Assembly: GCA_943370145.1 (NCBI GenBank)
Contig: CALRPY020000012.1
Span: 1-64,000, forward strand
Reading direction: 5' to 3'
DNA: 64,000 bases
Origin: Ga0077536 sp943370145
Lineage (GTDB): Bacteria > Pseudomonadota > Gammaproteobacteria > Ga0077536
Position numbers and translations under genes: made by a program. Within the stretch, counting starts at the first letter, position 1; each line of letters starts with the position of its first letter. Shown piece by piece: positions 25,539-33,819 of the stretch. Below the pieces are notes generated by a model. It did not search any database. It was not told the origin of the DNA and was given only the letters and a program-made list of their open reading frames with translations.

Positions 25539-26459
25539 TCAAGCGGCGCTGCCGTCCTCGTCGCCCAGCAGTGCCTCGACGAAGCTGCCGGCCTCGAAGA
25601 CCTGCAGGTCGTCCTGCTGCTCGCCGACGCCGATGAAGCGCAGCGGCAGCCCGAAGGCGTCCGCGATCGCGAAGATCACGCCGCCCTTGGCCGTGCCGTC
25701 GAGCTTGGTGAGCACGATGGAGCTCAGGGGCGCCGCTTCGTTGAAAAGGCGGGCCTGCTGGACGGCATTCTGTCCCATCGTGGAATCGAGCACGAGCAGG
25801 GTCTCGTGCGGGGCCTCGGGATGGTGCTTGCCAAGCACGCGGCGGATTTTCGACAACTCGCCCATCAGGGCGCCCTGCGTGTGCAGACGGCCGGCAGTGT
25901 CGGCAATCAGCACGTCGCAACCCCGTGCTGCCGCCGCGGCGTAGGCATCGAAGATGACGGAGGCCGGATCCGCCCCCGGCCCCTGCGCGATCACCGGGAT
26001 GCCCAGGCGGTCGCCCCAGGTCCGCAGCTGATCTACCGCCGCCGCGCGGAACGTATCGCCGGCTGCGAACATGATCTTGTGGCCGGCGGCCTGCAGGTGT
26101 TTGCCCATCTTGGCGATCGTCGTCGTCTTGCCGACGCCGTTGACGCCGACGACCAGGATCACGAAGGGGGAGCTGCGGCCTGCGGGAATCTCGAGCGGGG
26201 CCTCCACGGTCTTCAGGATGCGCACCATCTCCTCGCGCAGCACGTCGATCAGCGGCGCGCCCTCCTTGCCGGCGCGCTTCTCGACCGCCGCCATGAGGCG
26301 CTCGGTGACCGCGACGCCGGTATCGGCCATCAGCAGTGCGTTTTCCAGGGCCTCGAGCGACGAGGCATCGATGGGCTCGCGCCGGCGCAGGAGCCGGCCC
26401 AGTCGGTTCATCAGGCCATCGCGGGTACGGGCGATGCCCTCTCGCAAACGTTTGAACAT
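25539..26459 (-). CDS. ftsY: Signal recognition particle receptor FtsY
   Basis: FtsY targets ribosome-SRP complexes to the membrane. I chose ATG 26457-26459 (MFKRLREGIARTRDGLMNRLG), giving 306 residues: a short form with only the N and G domains, lacking the long acidic A domain of E. coli. P-loop GVNGVGKT is at 105-112, followed by DTAGRLHT and TKLDGTAKGG. It is divergent from the M16 peptidase gene. Confidence 0.96.
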   Translation of the reverse strand: MFKRLREGIARTRDGLMNRLGRLLRRREPIDASSLEALENALLMADTGVAVTERLMAAVEKRAGKEGAPLIDVLREEMVRILKTVEAPLEIPAGRSSPFVILVVGVNGVGKTTTIAKMGKHLQAAGHKIMFAAGDTFRAAAVDQLRTWGDRLGIPVIAQGPGADPASVIFDAYAAAAARGCDVLIADTAGRLHTQGALMGELSKIRRVLGKHHPEAPHETLLVLDSTMGQNAVQQARLFNEAAPLSSIVLTKLDGTAKGGVIFAIADAFGLPLRFIGVGEQQDDLQVFEAGSFVEALLGDEDGSAA

Positions 26460-26597
26460 GGGGGTCAGATGAGATTCGCAGAGATTGAAAGTCCGCCCGC
26501 GAACCTGGCCGCGGGCAGTCGGCAGTTCGGCTATGCTAGCACCGTCGCCGCACGGAAACCCGTGGGCGCCGCCCTCGCCCCGAACGGAAACTTCACG

Positions 26598-27956
26598 TTG
26601 CGAAACCGCCGTCTTCTGCCCGCCCTCGTCCTCCTGCTGTGGGCCGGCGCCGTCGCTGCCACATCGCGCACCCACGAGTTCGTCCTCGACAACGGCTTGA
26701 AGCTCGTCGTCCAGGAAGACCACCGCGCCCCGGTGGCGGTCATCCAGATCTGGTACAAGGTCGGCGCCAGCTACGAGCAGGATGGCATCACCGGTGTCTC
26801 GCATGCCCTCGAGCACATGATGTTCAAGCGCACGCGCAAGCTTGCCACCGGCGAGTTCTCGCGCGTGGTCGCCGATCGCGGCGGACGCGAGAACGCCTTC
26901 ACGAGCCTCGACTACACCGCCTACTTCCAGCAGTGGTCGAAGGACGACGTCGAACTCAGTTTCGAGCTCGAAGCCGAGCGCATGCAGAACCTGCTGCTCG
27001 ACGAGCGGGAATTCACGACCGAAATGAAGGTGATCCTCGAGGAACGCCGGCTGCGCACCGACGACGACCCGCAGGCCCACGCCGCCGAGGTCGCGCAGGC
27101 GGTCGCCTGGCAGACCAGCCCCTATCGGCAGCCCGTCATCGGCTGGGCCGCCGACATCGAATCGATGCGGCTCGAAGACCTGCGCGCCTGGTACCAGCGT
27201 TGGTACACGCCATCCAACGCGACGCTGGTCGTGGTGGGCGACGTCGACCCTGCGGCCGTGCGCGCGCTCGCCGAGCGTCACTTCGGCACGCTTCCGAAGC
27301 GCGCCATCGAGCCGCCGAAGGCCCGCCCGGAGGTCCGGCAGTCAGGTGAGAAGCGCGTCGTCGTGCACAACGACAAAGTCCAGTTGCCGCACCTGATGCT
27401 CGCGTTCAAGACGCCGACGATGACGCAGGTCGGTCAGGCCGGGCCCGACGGCAAGCCGGTCGAGGCCTGGGAAATCTACGCCCTCGACGTACTCGCCGCG
27501 ATCCTCGACGGTGGCGACAGCGCACGCTTCTCGACGCGCCTGGTCCGCGGCAAGGAGCTTGCGAGTCAGGTGAGCACCTACTATCAGTCAATGTCACGTC
27601 TGCAGGATCTCTTCAGCATCGACGCGACGCCGCGCGATGGCCGGACCCTGGAGGTGCTCGAAGCGGCGGTCATCGCCGAACTGGAGGCGCTGAAAACGAA
27701 CCCGCCGACGGCGGACGAACTCGCGCGCGTGAAGACCCAGGTCGTTGCCGACACCGTCTTCCAGCAGGACTCGATGTTCTACCAGGCGATGCTGATCGGC
27801 ACCCTCGAATCGGTGGGCCTGAGCTGGCGCCTCAAGGACCGGTACGACGCGGGCATCCATGCAGTCACGGCCGAGCAGGTTCAGGCCGTCGCCCGCCGCT
27901 ACCTCGTGCGCGAACGGGCGACCGTTGCGACCCTGCTCCCGGCGGAGGCCCTGTGA
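26598..27956 (+). CDS. M16-family zinc peptidase, catalytic partner
   Basis: The 452-residue product has a signal peptide (about residues 1-22) and a full M16 domain with the inverted zinc motif HALEH at 69-73 and the downstream Glu in the ENAFTSLDYTAYF region. M16 proteins degrade periplasmic peptides. The likely initiator is TTG 26598, just before the signal peptide; a GTG further upstream is possible. The next gene is a second M16 subunit whose start overlaps this stop by one base, so the two probably form a heterodimer. Confidence 0.85.
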   Translation: MRNRRLLPALVLLLWAGAVAATSRTHEFVLDNGLKLVVQEDHRAPVAVIQIWYKVGASYEQDGITGVSHALEHMMFKRTRKLATGEFSRVVADRGGRENAFTSLDYTAYFQQWSKDDVELSFELEAERMQNLLLDEREFTTEMKVILEERRLRTDDDPQAHAAEVAQAVAWQTSPYRQPVIGWAADIESMRLEDLRAWYQRWYTPSNATLVVVGDVDPAAVRALAERHFGTLPKRAIEPPKARPEVRQSGEKRVVVHNDKVQLPHLMLAFKTPTMTQVGQAGPDGKPVEAWEIYALDVLAAILDGGDSARFSTRLVRGKELASQVSTYYQSMSRLQDLFSIDATPRDGRTLEVLEAAVIAELEALKTNPPTADELARVKTQVVADTVFQQDSMFYQAMLIGTLESVGLSWRLKDRYDAGIHAVTAEQVQAVARRYLVRERATVATLLPAEAL

Positions 27957-29293
27957 TGCGTGGCCTGCGCACACTTGCGCGCTGGGCCCTGGCCCTGGTG
28001 CTCGCCTCGTCCGCGGCGGGCAGCGTCGCGGCCAGCCCCGCGATCGAGCACTGGACCACCGAACGCGGCGCGGCGGTCTACTTCGTCGCCGCGCCCGAAA
28101 TCCCGATGCTCGACGTGCGCCTCGTGTTCGCCGCCGGCAGCGCGCGCGACGGCGCGCAGCCCGGGGTCGCCGCGCTGACCAACGACATGCTGACCGAGGG
28201 CACGGCGACGCGCTCGCCCGACGAATTCCACGCCCGGCTCGACGCCACCGGCGCGATTCTCGGCAGCGGTTCGCTGCGCGACATGGCCTGGCTGTCGCTG
28301 CGCACGCTGACCCGGGCGCCGGAACGCGCGACGTCTCTCCGCCTGCTTGCCGAACTCCTGCGGGCGCCGCGCTTCGACGACGCGAACTTCGCGCGCCTGC
28401 GCGCCCAGGCGCTGGCCGGCCTCAAGCGCGCGCTGGAGTCGCCGGGCACGCTCGGCAGTCGTGCCTTCTTCCGCGCACTCTATGGCGACCATCCCTACGC
28501 TTCCCCGCCCGAGGGCACCGCCGAAAGCCTCGCGCGCCTGACACTTGCCGACCTGCGGGACTTCCACGCCCGCCACTACGTGGCGCGGAACCTGACGCTC
28601 GCCATCGTCGGTGCGCTGAGCCGCGACGAGGCGGCGGCGCTCGCCGAATCGCTGTCCGCAGCCCTGCCCGTCGGCGAGCCGGCGCCCGCACTGCCGCCGC
28701 TGCCAGCCTATGTGCCGGTCACCGAGCACATCGAGTTCAACTCCGCGCAGAGCCACGTGTTTGTCGGCCAGCGCGGCCTTGCGCGCGAGGACCCCGACTA
28801 TTTCCCGTTGCTCGTCGCCAACCACGTGCTCGGCGGCAACGGCGTGGTGTCACTGCTGTTCGACGAGGTGCGGGAAAAGCGCGGCCTGTCGTACAGCGTC
28901 GAAAGCCACTTCGAGCCGATGGCGCTGAACGGTCCCTTCGTCGCCAGCCTGCAGACCAGTGGCGAACAGCTCGACGAGGCGCTCGCGGTGCTGCGCAAGA
29001 CCCTCCAGCGCTACATCGAACAGGGGCCGGCACAGGCCGCCTTCGACGCCGCGCAACGCAACCTCGTCGGCGGTTTCCCCCTGCGCATCGACAACAATTC
29101 AAAGCTGGTCGAGAACCTGGCCGTGATCGGCTTCTATCGTCTGCCGCTCGATTACCTCGCGACCTACACCCGCAAGGTCGAGGCGGTGACGCTGGAACAG
29201 GCCGCCGAAGCCATGCGCCGACGGATCGATCCCGCAGGCCTCGTGCAGATCACGGTCGGCCAGCGCGCCGCCACGCAGGCGGCGGCGAGGTGA
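27956..29293 (+). CDS. M16-family peptidase-like protein, non-catalytic partner
   Basis: The 445-residue product has a signal peptide and two M16 domains, but the zinc motif HxxEH is missing: at its place are residues in GVAALTNDMLTEGTAT. The C-terminal half keeps the GGNGVVSLLFDEVREKRGLSYS segment typical of the partner subunit that completes the active site. ATG 27956 overlaps the upstream stop (TGATG); a GTG at 27953 is also in frame. It is followed by rsmD with a four-base overlap. Confidence 0.85.
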   Translation: MRGLRTLARWALALVLASSAAGSVAASPAIEHWTTERGAAVYFVAAPEIPMLDVRLVFAAGSARDGAQPGVAALTNDMLTEGTATRSPDEFHARLDATGAILGSGSLRDMAWLSLRTLTRAPERATSLRLLAELLRAPRFDDANFARLRAQALAGLKRALESPGTLGSRAFFRALYGDHPYASPPEGTAESLARLTLADLRDFHARHYVARNLTLAIVGALSRDEAAALAESLSAALPVGEPAPALPPLPAYVPVTEHIEFNSAQSHVFVGQRGLAREDPDYFPLLVANHVLGGNGVVSLLFDEVREKRGLSYSVESHFEPMALNGPFVASLQTSGEQLDEALAVLRKTLQRYIEQGPAQAAFDAAQRNLVGGFPLRIDNNSKLVENLAVIGFYRLPLDYLATYTRKVEAVTLEQAAEAMRRRIDPAGLVQITVGQRAATQAAAR

Positions 29294-29874
29294 AGCGGGG
29301 TGCTGGCGCGCCGCCGCCCGGCGCCGTGCGGATCATCGGCGGCGAGTGGCGGGGTCGCCGCCTGCCCGTGCCGGCGCACGGCGTGCGGCCCAGCGCCGAC
29401 CGCGTGCGCGAAACCCTGTTCAACTGGCTCCAGCCGCGACTGCGCGATGCGCGCTGCCTCGATCTCTTTGCCGGCACCGGCGTGCTCGGCTTCGAGGCGC
29501 TGTCGAGGGGTGCGCGCGAAGCGCTGCTGATCGACAACGATCCGGCGGTCATCACCCAGTTGCAGGAAACGCGCACGCGACTCGCGGCTGAAGGCGCGGA
29601 GATCCTTCGCTATGATGCCGTGGCGTGGCTGGCGGCTGCGCCGGTTTCGCCCTACGACATCGTTTTCGTCGACCCGCCGTTCGAGGCAGGGGTCGCCGGC
29701 AAGGTGCTCGCGCTGCTCGCACGCGGTTGGGTCGCGGGGGACGGCGTGGTATACGTCGAAGCGCCGGCCGCGCCCGCGCTGCCGGCGGGCTGGACGGTCC
29801 TGCGCCAGGGCCACACCCGGCAGGTCGTGTTCAGCCTGGTCGCGCCCGCGGCGGCGGACAACGTAAACGATTGA
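29290..29874 (+). CDS. rsmD: 16S rRNA (guanine966-N2)-methyltransferase RsmD
   Basis: RsmD methylates G966 of 16S rRNA. GTG 29290 overlaps the preceding stop (GTGA) and gives 194 residues, starting with the conserved IIGGEWRGRRLPV and RPSADRVRETLFNWL. The SAM motif DLFAGTGVLGFEALSRGA and the catalytic DPPF motif (VFVDPPFE) are present. coaD follows 14 bp downstream, in the common rsmD-coaD order. Confidence 0.95.
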   Translation: MKRGAGAPPPGAVRIIGGEWRGRRLPVPAHGVRPSADRVRETLFNWLQPRLRDARCLDLFAGTGVLGFEALSRGAREALLIDNDPAVITQLQETRTRLAAEGAEILRYDAVAWLAAAPVSPYDIVFVDPPFEAGVAGKVLALLARGWVAGDGVVYVEAPAAPALPAGWTVLRQGHTRQVVFSLVAPAAADNVND

Positions 29875-29888
29875 GTGGAGTAGCAGCA

Positions 29889-30383
29889 TTGAGCAACAGG
29901 GCGATCTACCCGGGGACTTTCGACCCGATCACCAACGGCCACATCGATATCGTCGCCCGTGCCGCGAACATCTTCGACGAGGTCATCGTCGCGGTGGCCG
30001 CCAGCACCGCCAAGAACACCGCCTTCTCGACCGACGAGCGCGTGCAGCTCGCCAGCGACTGTCTCGCGGAATACAAGAACGTCCAGGTCCGCCGCTTCGA
30101 GGGCCTGCTCGCGAACTTCGTGCGCCACTGGGGCGCGAACGCCGTGCTGCGCGGCCTGCGCGCGGTGTCCGACTTCGAATACGAATTCCAGCTTGCCGGC
30201 ATGAACAAGCACCTCGTGCCCGAGGCGGACACGATCTTCATGCCGACCCGCGAAAACTACTCGTATATCTCCTCCTCGCTGATCCGCGAGATCTCCTCGC
30301 TTGGCGGCGACGTCAGCGCCTTCGTGCATCCCATCGTCCGCGATGCGCTGGCCGAGCGCCTGGGCAACCGCGCCAAGAAGTAG
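29889..30383 (+). CDS. coaD: Phosphopantetheine adenylyltransferase
   Basis: CoaD makes dephospho-CoA from phosphopantetheine and ATP. TTG 29889, preceded by GGAG at 29876-29879, gives 164 residues beginning with the nucleotidyltransferase motif YPGTFDPITNGHIDI; a stop codon just upstream rules out a longer start. The later motif YSYISSSLIREIS is typical of CoaD. Confidence 0.96.
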   Translation: MSNRAIYPGTFDPITNGHIDIVARAANIFDEVIVAVAASTAKNTAFSTDERVQLASDCLAEYKNVQVRRFEGLLANFVRHWGANAVLRGLRAVSDFEYEFQLAGMNKHLVPEADTIFMPTRENYSYISSSLIREISSLGGDVSAFVHPIVRDALAERLGNRAKK

Positions 30384-30390
30384 GCCGGCG

Positions 30391-30654
30391 ATGGCGCTGC
30401 GCATTACCGAGATGTGCATCAATTGCGATGTGTGCGAGCCGGCGTGCCCGAACCACGCCATCTTCGAAGGGCCCGAGCACTACGAGATCGATCCCGCGCG
30501 CTGCACTGAATGTGTCGGTCATTTCGACGAGCCGCAGTGCGTGGTGGTCTGCCCGGTGGACTGCATCCCGAAGGACCCCGACCATGCCGAGGACGAAGCC
30601 ACGCTGTGGGCGAAATATCACCGGCTCGTCGCGGAACCCGCGCGTGAAGCCTGA
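30391..30654 (+). CDS. YfhL-type 2[4Fe-4S] ferredoxin
   Basis: The 87-residue protein has two cluster motifs: CINCDVCEPACPN and the longer C-x2-C-x8-C-x3-C arrangement of CTECVGHFDEPQCVVVCP. The extended second motif is the YfhL/Alvin ferredoxin type, with a low-potential cluster. It lies 7 bp after coaD, and this rsmD-coaD-fdx order is common in proteobacteria. Confidence 0.93.
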   Translation: MALRITEMCINCDVCEPACPNHAIFEGPEHYEIDPARCTECVGHFDEPQCVVVCPVDCIPKDPDHAEDEATLWAKYHRLVAEPAREA

Positions 30655-30679
30655 TCGCGCCGCGCGCGCGGCCAGCGGC

Positions 30680-32398
30680 ATGACGACGCGGATCCTGTGC
30701 GGGCTGCTGCTCGTCTTCTGCATGCCCGGGGCTGGCGCGCGCACGCAGCCACCGGTGCCGCCCGCCGCGGCGGTCGCTTCCGCGCATCCGCTCGCGACCG
30801 CGGCCGGGCGCGAGGTGCTCGACGCCGGCGGCAACGCCTTCGACGCCGCCATCGCGGTCGCCGCGGCGCTCGCGGTCGTCGAGCCCTATTCCTCCGGCAT
30901 CGGTGGCGGCGGCTTCTTCCTGCTGCACCGGGCGAGCGATGGTTTCCAGACCATGATCGATGCACGCGAGTTCGCGCCCGGCGCCGCGCACCGCGACATG
31001 TACGTCGACGCGCGCGGCGAGATCGTGCCCGGGCGCTCGATGAACGGCGCGCTCGCGGCCGCTGTTCCCGGTTTGCCGGCGGGCCTCGTGCACCTGGCCG
31101 AACGCTACGGCGAACTGCCCTTGTGGGTATCGCTCGCGCCGGCGATCGAACTCGCTCGCGACGGTTTCGAGGTGACTGAACATTACCGCGTGATGGCCGG
31201 GTTCCGGGTCGACGCGATGAACGCGAATCCCGAAACCGCGCGCATCTTCCTGCACGACGGCGCGCCGCCTCCGCTCGGCCACGTGCTGAAGCAGCCCGAT
31301 CTCGCCGCCACGCTCGCCCGTCTCGGCGCGCACGGCAACGGCGGTTTCTACGCCGGCGCGCTCGCCGGGCGTCTCGTCGAGGGCGTGCGCGCCGGTGGTG
31401 GCCTGTGGACCACGGACGATCTCGCGCGCTACGCGGTCGTCGAGCGCGCGCCGGTCGTCGGCCAGTACCGCGACATCCGCATCGTGTCCGCACCGCCGCC
31501 GTCGTCGGGTGGCACGGTCCTGATCGAGGCCCTGAACATTCTCGAAGGCTACGATCTCGCGACGCTGGCCCCGCTCGCGCGCACGCACCTGACGATCGAG
31601 GCGATGCGTCGGGCATATCGCGATCGCGCCGAGTACCTCGGCGATCCCGATTTCACGCCGATGCCGGTCGCGCGCCTGACGTCGAAGGCGCACGCGCGTG
31701 CGGTTGCCGCTGACATTTCGACCGAGCGGGCCACGCCCAGCAGCACGCTGAAGCCGATCGCGCCGCCGCCGCAGGGCGACCACACCACGCACTTCTCACT
31801 GATCGACAGCGCCGGCAACCGCGTCGCGGCCACGCTCAGCGTGAACTTCCCGTTCGGCTGCGCGTTCACCCCGCCGGGCACCGGCGTGCTGCTCAACAAC
31901 GAAATGGACGATTTCTCGTCGAAGGCCCTGAGCCCCAACGGCTATGGCCTGGTCGGGGTCGAGGCCAACGCGATCGCGCCCTACAAGCGGCCTCTGTCGT
32001 CGATGACGCCGACCTTCCTCGAAACACCGGCACGCGTGGGCATCCTCGGCACGCCCGGTGGCAGCCGGATCATCTCGATGGTGCTGCTCGGTGCGCTGTC
32101 CTATGCGGCGGGCGAGGTGCCCGCGGAGTGGGTCGCGACGCCGCGCTATCACCACCAGTACCTGCCGGACGAGGTGCTGTACGAGCCCAAAGCCTTCGAT
32201 GCCAGGGCGCGCGGCGCGCTAGAAGCGCGCGGCCATACGCTGCGCCTGTCGAACCGCGACTACGGCAACATGCACGCCGTGGCGTGGGATCTCGTGCGCG
32301 GTGAGATCAGCGCGGCGTCCGATCCGCGTGGCGAAGGCGCAGCCGTCGTGTGGCAGCCCGCTTCAGCGCCCCGTGGCCGCGTTGCGGCCGGGCAGTAG
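30680..32398 (+). CDS. ggt: Gamma-glutamyltransferase
   Basis: This periplasmic Ntn-hydrolase cleaves glutathione and transfers gamma-glutamyl groups. ATG 30680 gives 572 residues with a signal peptide ending about GARTQ. The large-subunit motif SSGIGGGGFFLLHR and the autoprocessing site at GDHTTHFSLID, where the Thr becomes the small-subunit nucleophile, are both present, as is LGTPGGSRIISM. It follows the ferredoxin gene by 25 bp and is convergent with the MFS gene. Confidence 0.95.
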   Translation: MTTRILCGLLLVFCMPGAGARTQPPVPPAAAVASAHPLATAAGREVLDAGGNAFDAAIAVAAALAVVEPYSSGIGGGGFFLLHRASDGFQTMIDAREFAPGAAHRDMYVDARGEIVPGRSMNGALAAAVPGLPAGLVHLAERYGELPLWVSLAPAIELARDGFEVTEHYRVMAGFRVDAMNANPETARIFLHDGAPPPLGHVLKQPDLAATLARLGAHGNGGFYAGALAGRLVEGVRAGGGLWTTDDLARYAVVERAPVVGQYRDIRIVSAPPPSSGGTVLIEALNILEGYDLATLAPLARTHLTIEAMRRAYRDRAEYLGDPDFTPMPVARLTSKAHARAVAADISTERATPSSTLKPIAPPPQGDHTTHFSLIDSAGNRVAATLSVNFPFGCAFTPPGTGVLLNNEMDDFSSKALSPNGYGLVGVEANAIAPYKRPLSSMTPTFLETPARVGILGTPGGSRIISMVLLGALSYAAGEVPAEWVATPRYHHQYLPDEVLYEPKAFDARARGALEARGHTLRLSNRDYGNMHAVAWDLVRGEISAASDPRGEGAAVVWQPASAPRGRVAAGQ

Positions 32399-33580
32399 CA
32401 ACGCCGCCGTGGCCAGCGCGAGCGCGGCGAGCAGAGACGGCGGACCGAAACCGCTCGCGACTTCCGCCAGCCGTCCCGCGAGCGCGGGTCCGAGCAGCTG
32501 ACCGCAGCCGAAAGCGGCCGTCATCCAGCCGAGCAGGCCGTCGGCGTGGGCGCCGCCGAGCGCGCGCGCCGCACCGAGGACCAGCGCGGTGATGGACAGA
32601 AAGGTCCCACCGACGCAGGCCGCACCGATCAGCACCGCCGCCGTCCCCTCGCCATAACCCGCCAGCAACACGCCGGCAGCTTCCACGCAGAACGCCGCGC
32701 GCATCACCGGGAACATGCCGAAGCGTGCGGCGAGTTTCTGCGCCAGTGGCACCGAGGGCGCGGCCGTCGCGCCGACGACCAGCCACGACAAGGGTTCCAG
32801 CCACACCGCGTTGTCGAGTTCGCGCGCCATCGCGACGAGGAAGGTCGCGGTGATCACGTAACCGAAGCCGAGCAGGCCATAGGCCGCAACGACCCGCTTC
32901 AACTCTCCGTTGACCTGCATCGGCGCGCTGGCGGTGTCGGGGCTGCGCGCCGGTGGATCGGCATTCGGCAGCCGCCGCAGCACCGCGATCGCCACGGCGC
33001 TTGCGAGGCCAGCGGCGATACCGAGAATGCCCCACTGTCCGAACACCGACAGCTCGCCGAGCCGCGCCGCTTCGATCAGCAGCACCGACAGCACGATCCC
33101 GACACCGACGCCGGGAAAGTGCAGGGCGACGAGGCGCGGCCGGCCCACCGTGGCGAGGTGGTCGAGGACCAGCGCGGTGCCGAGCACCACGCCCAGCGCG
33201 CTGGCGACGCCGGCGACGAAGCGCAGCGCGAGCCACAGCGGCCACGACCAGGGGACACAGCCGGCGGCGGTGGTAAGGGTGCTGAGCAGCAGCGCGACAT
33301 ACAGCCAGCGTGCCCGTCCGGCACGCGCGGCAATTGGCCCGGACACCAGCGCGCCCAGCAGGTAGCCGACGAAATTCGCGGTCGCGATGTCGCCGGCGGC
33401 CGCGATCCCGAGGCCCAGCGCGTCCCGCAGGCGAGGCAGCAGGGGCGTGTAGGCGAAGCGCCCGATGCCCATCACCGTCATGAGGATGAGCGCGCCCGCC
33501 ACGGCGACCAGGGCCGGCGACGGCGCGTCACCGCTGGTTCCGGGCCGGTTATCGCTCGAAGAGTGGGTGTCCCTTGTCAC
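32363..33580 (-). CDS. YbfB/YjiJ-type MFS transporter
   Basis: The product has 12 predicted helices and starts its first helix with VAVAGALILMTVMGIGRFAYTPLLPRL, a pattern of the YbfB/YjiJ family of MFS exporters. I chose GTG 33578-33580, giving 405 residues, because the longer frame to 33670 lies in the intergenic repeat at 33616-33754. Substrate unknown. It overlaps the ggt 3' end by 36 bp on the opposite strand. Confidence 0.85.
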   Translation of the reverse strand: MTRDTHSSSDNRPGTSGDAPSPALVAVAGALILMTVMGIGRFAYTPLLPRLRDALGLGIAAAGDIATANFVGYLLGALVSGPIAARAGRARWLYVALLLSTLTTAAGCVPWSWPLWLALRFVAGVASALGVVLGTALVLDHLATVGRPRLVALHFPGVGVGIVLSVLLIEAARLGELSVFGQWGILGIAAGLASAVAIAVLRRLPNADPPARSPDTASAPMQVNGELKRVVAAYGLLGFGYVITATFLVAMARELDNAVWLEPLSWLVVGATAAPSVPLAQKLAARFGMFPVMRAAFCVEAAGVLLAGYGEGTAAVLIGAACVGGTFLSITALVLGAARALGGAHADGLLGWMTAAFGCGQLLGPALAGRLAEVASGFGPPSLLAALALATAALLLPGRNAATGR

Positions 33581-33615
33581 GCGCAAGAGAGGCCTGATCG
33601 AGCGGTCGGCCTCTG

Positions 33616-33754
33616 CACCTCTCTCGCCCCGGGAGAGGTCGACGCCGAAGGCGGCGGGTGCGGGAGGCATGCACCGGCGCTGCGACCAGCGGAGACGACC
33701 CTCACCCGGCCTGGCGGCCGGCCTCTCCCGGGGCGGGAGAGGCGAACGTGTTTC
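33616..33754. repeat. Dispersed intergenic repeat, copy A
   Basis: About 140 bp between the MFS gene and the fusion gene closely match 59539-59672. Shared blocks include CGGGAGAGGTCGACGCCG, GGCGGCGGGTG, GGAGACGACCCTCACCCGGC and GGCGGCCGGCCTCTCCCGGG. The core contains the dyad CCTCTCCCGGGGCGGGAGAGG. Such GC-rich intergenic dyads are typical of REP-like elements. No ORF in it is conserved between the two copies. Confidence 0.8.
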
Positions 33755-33819
33755 ACCATGATGAGGGGCGACGTGCTTGCTTCATGCCTGTTGGGTGTCC
33801 CTTCCAGAGCGGGCGCCGG

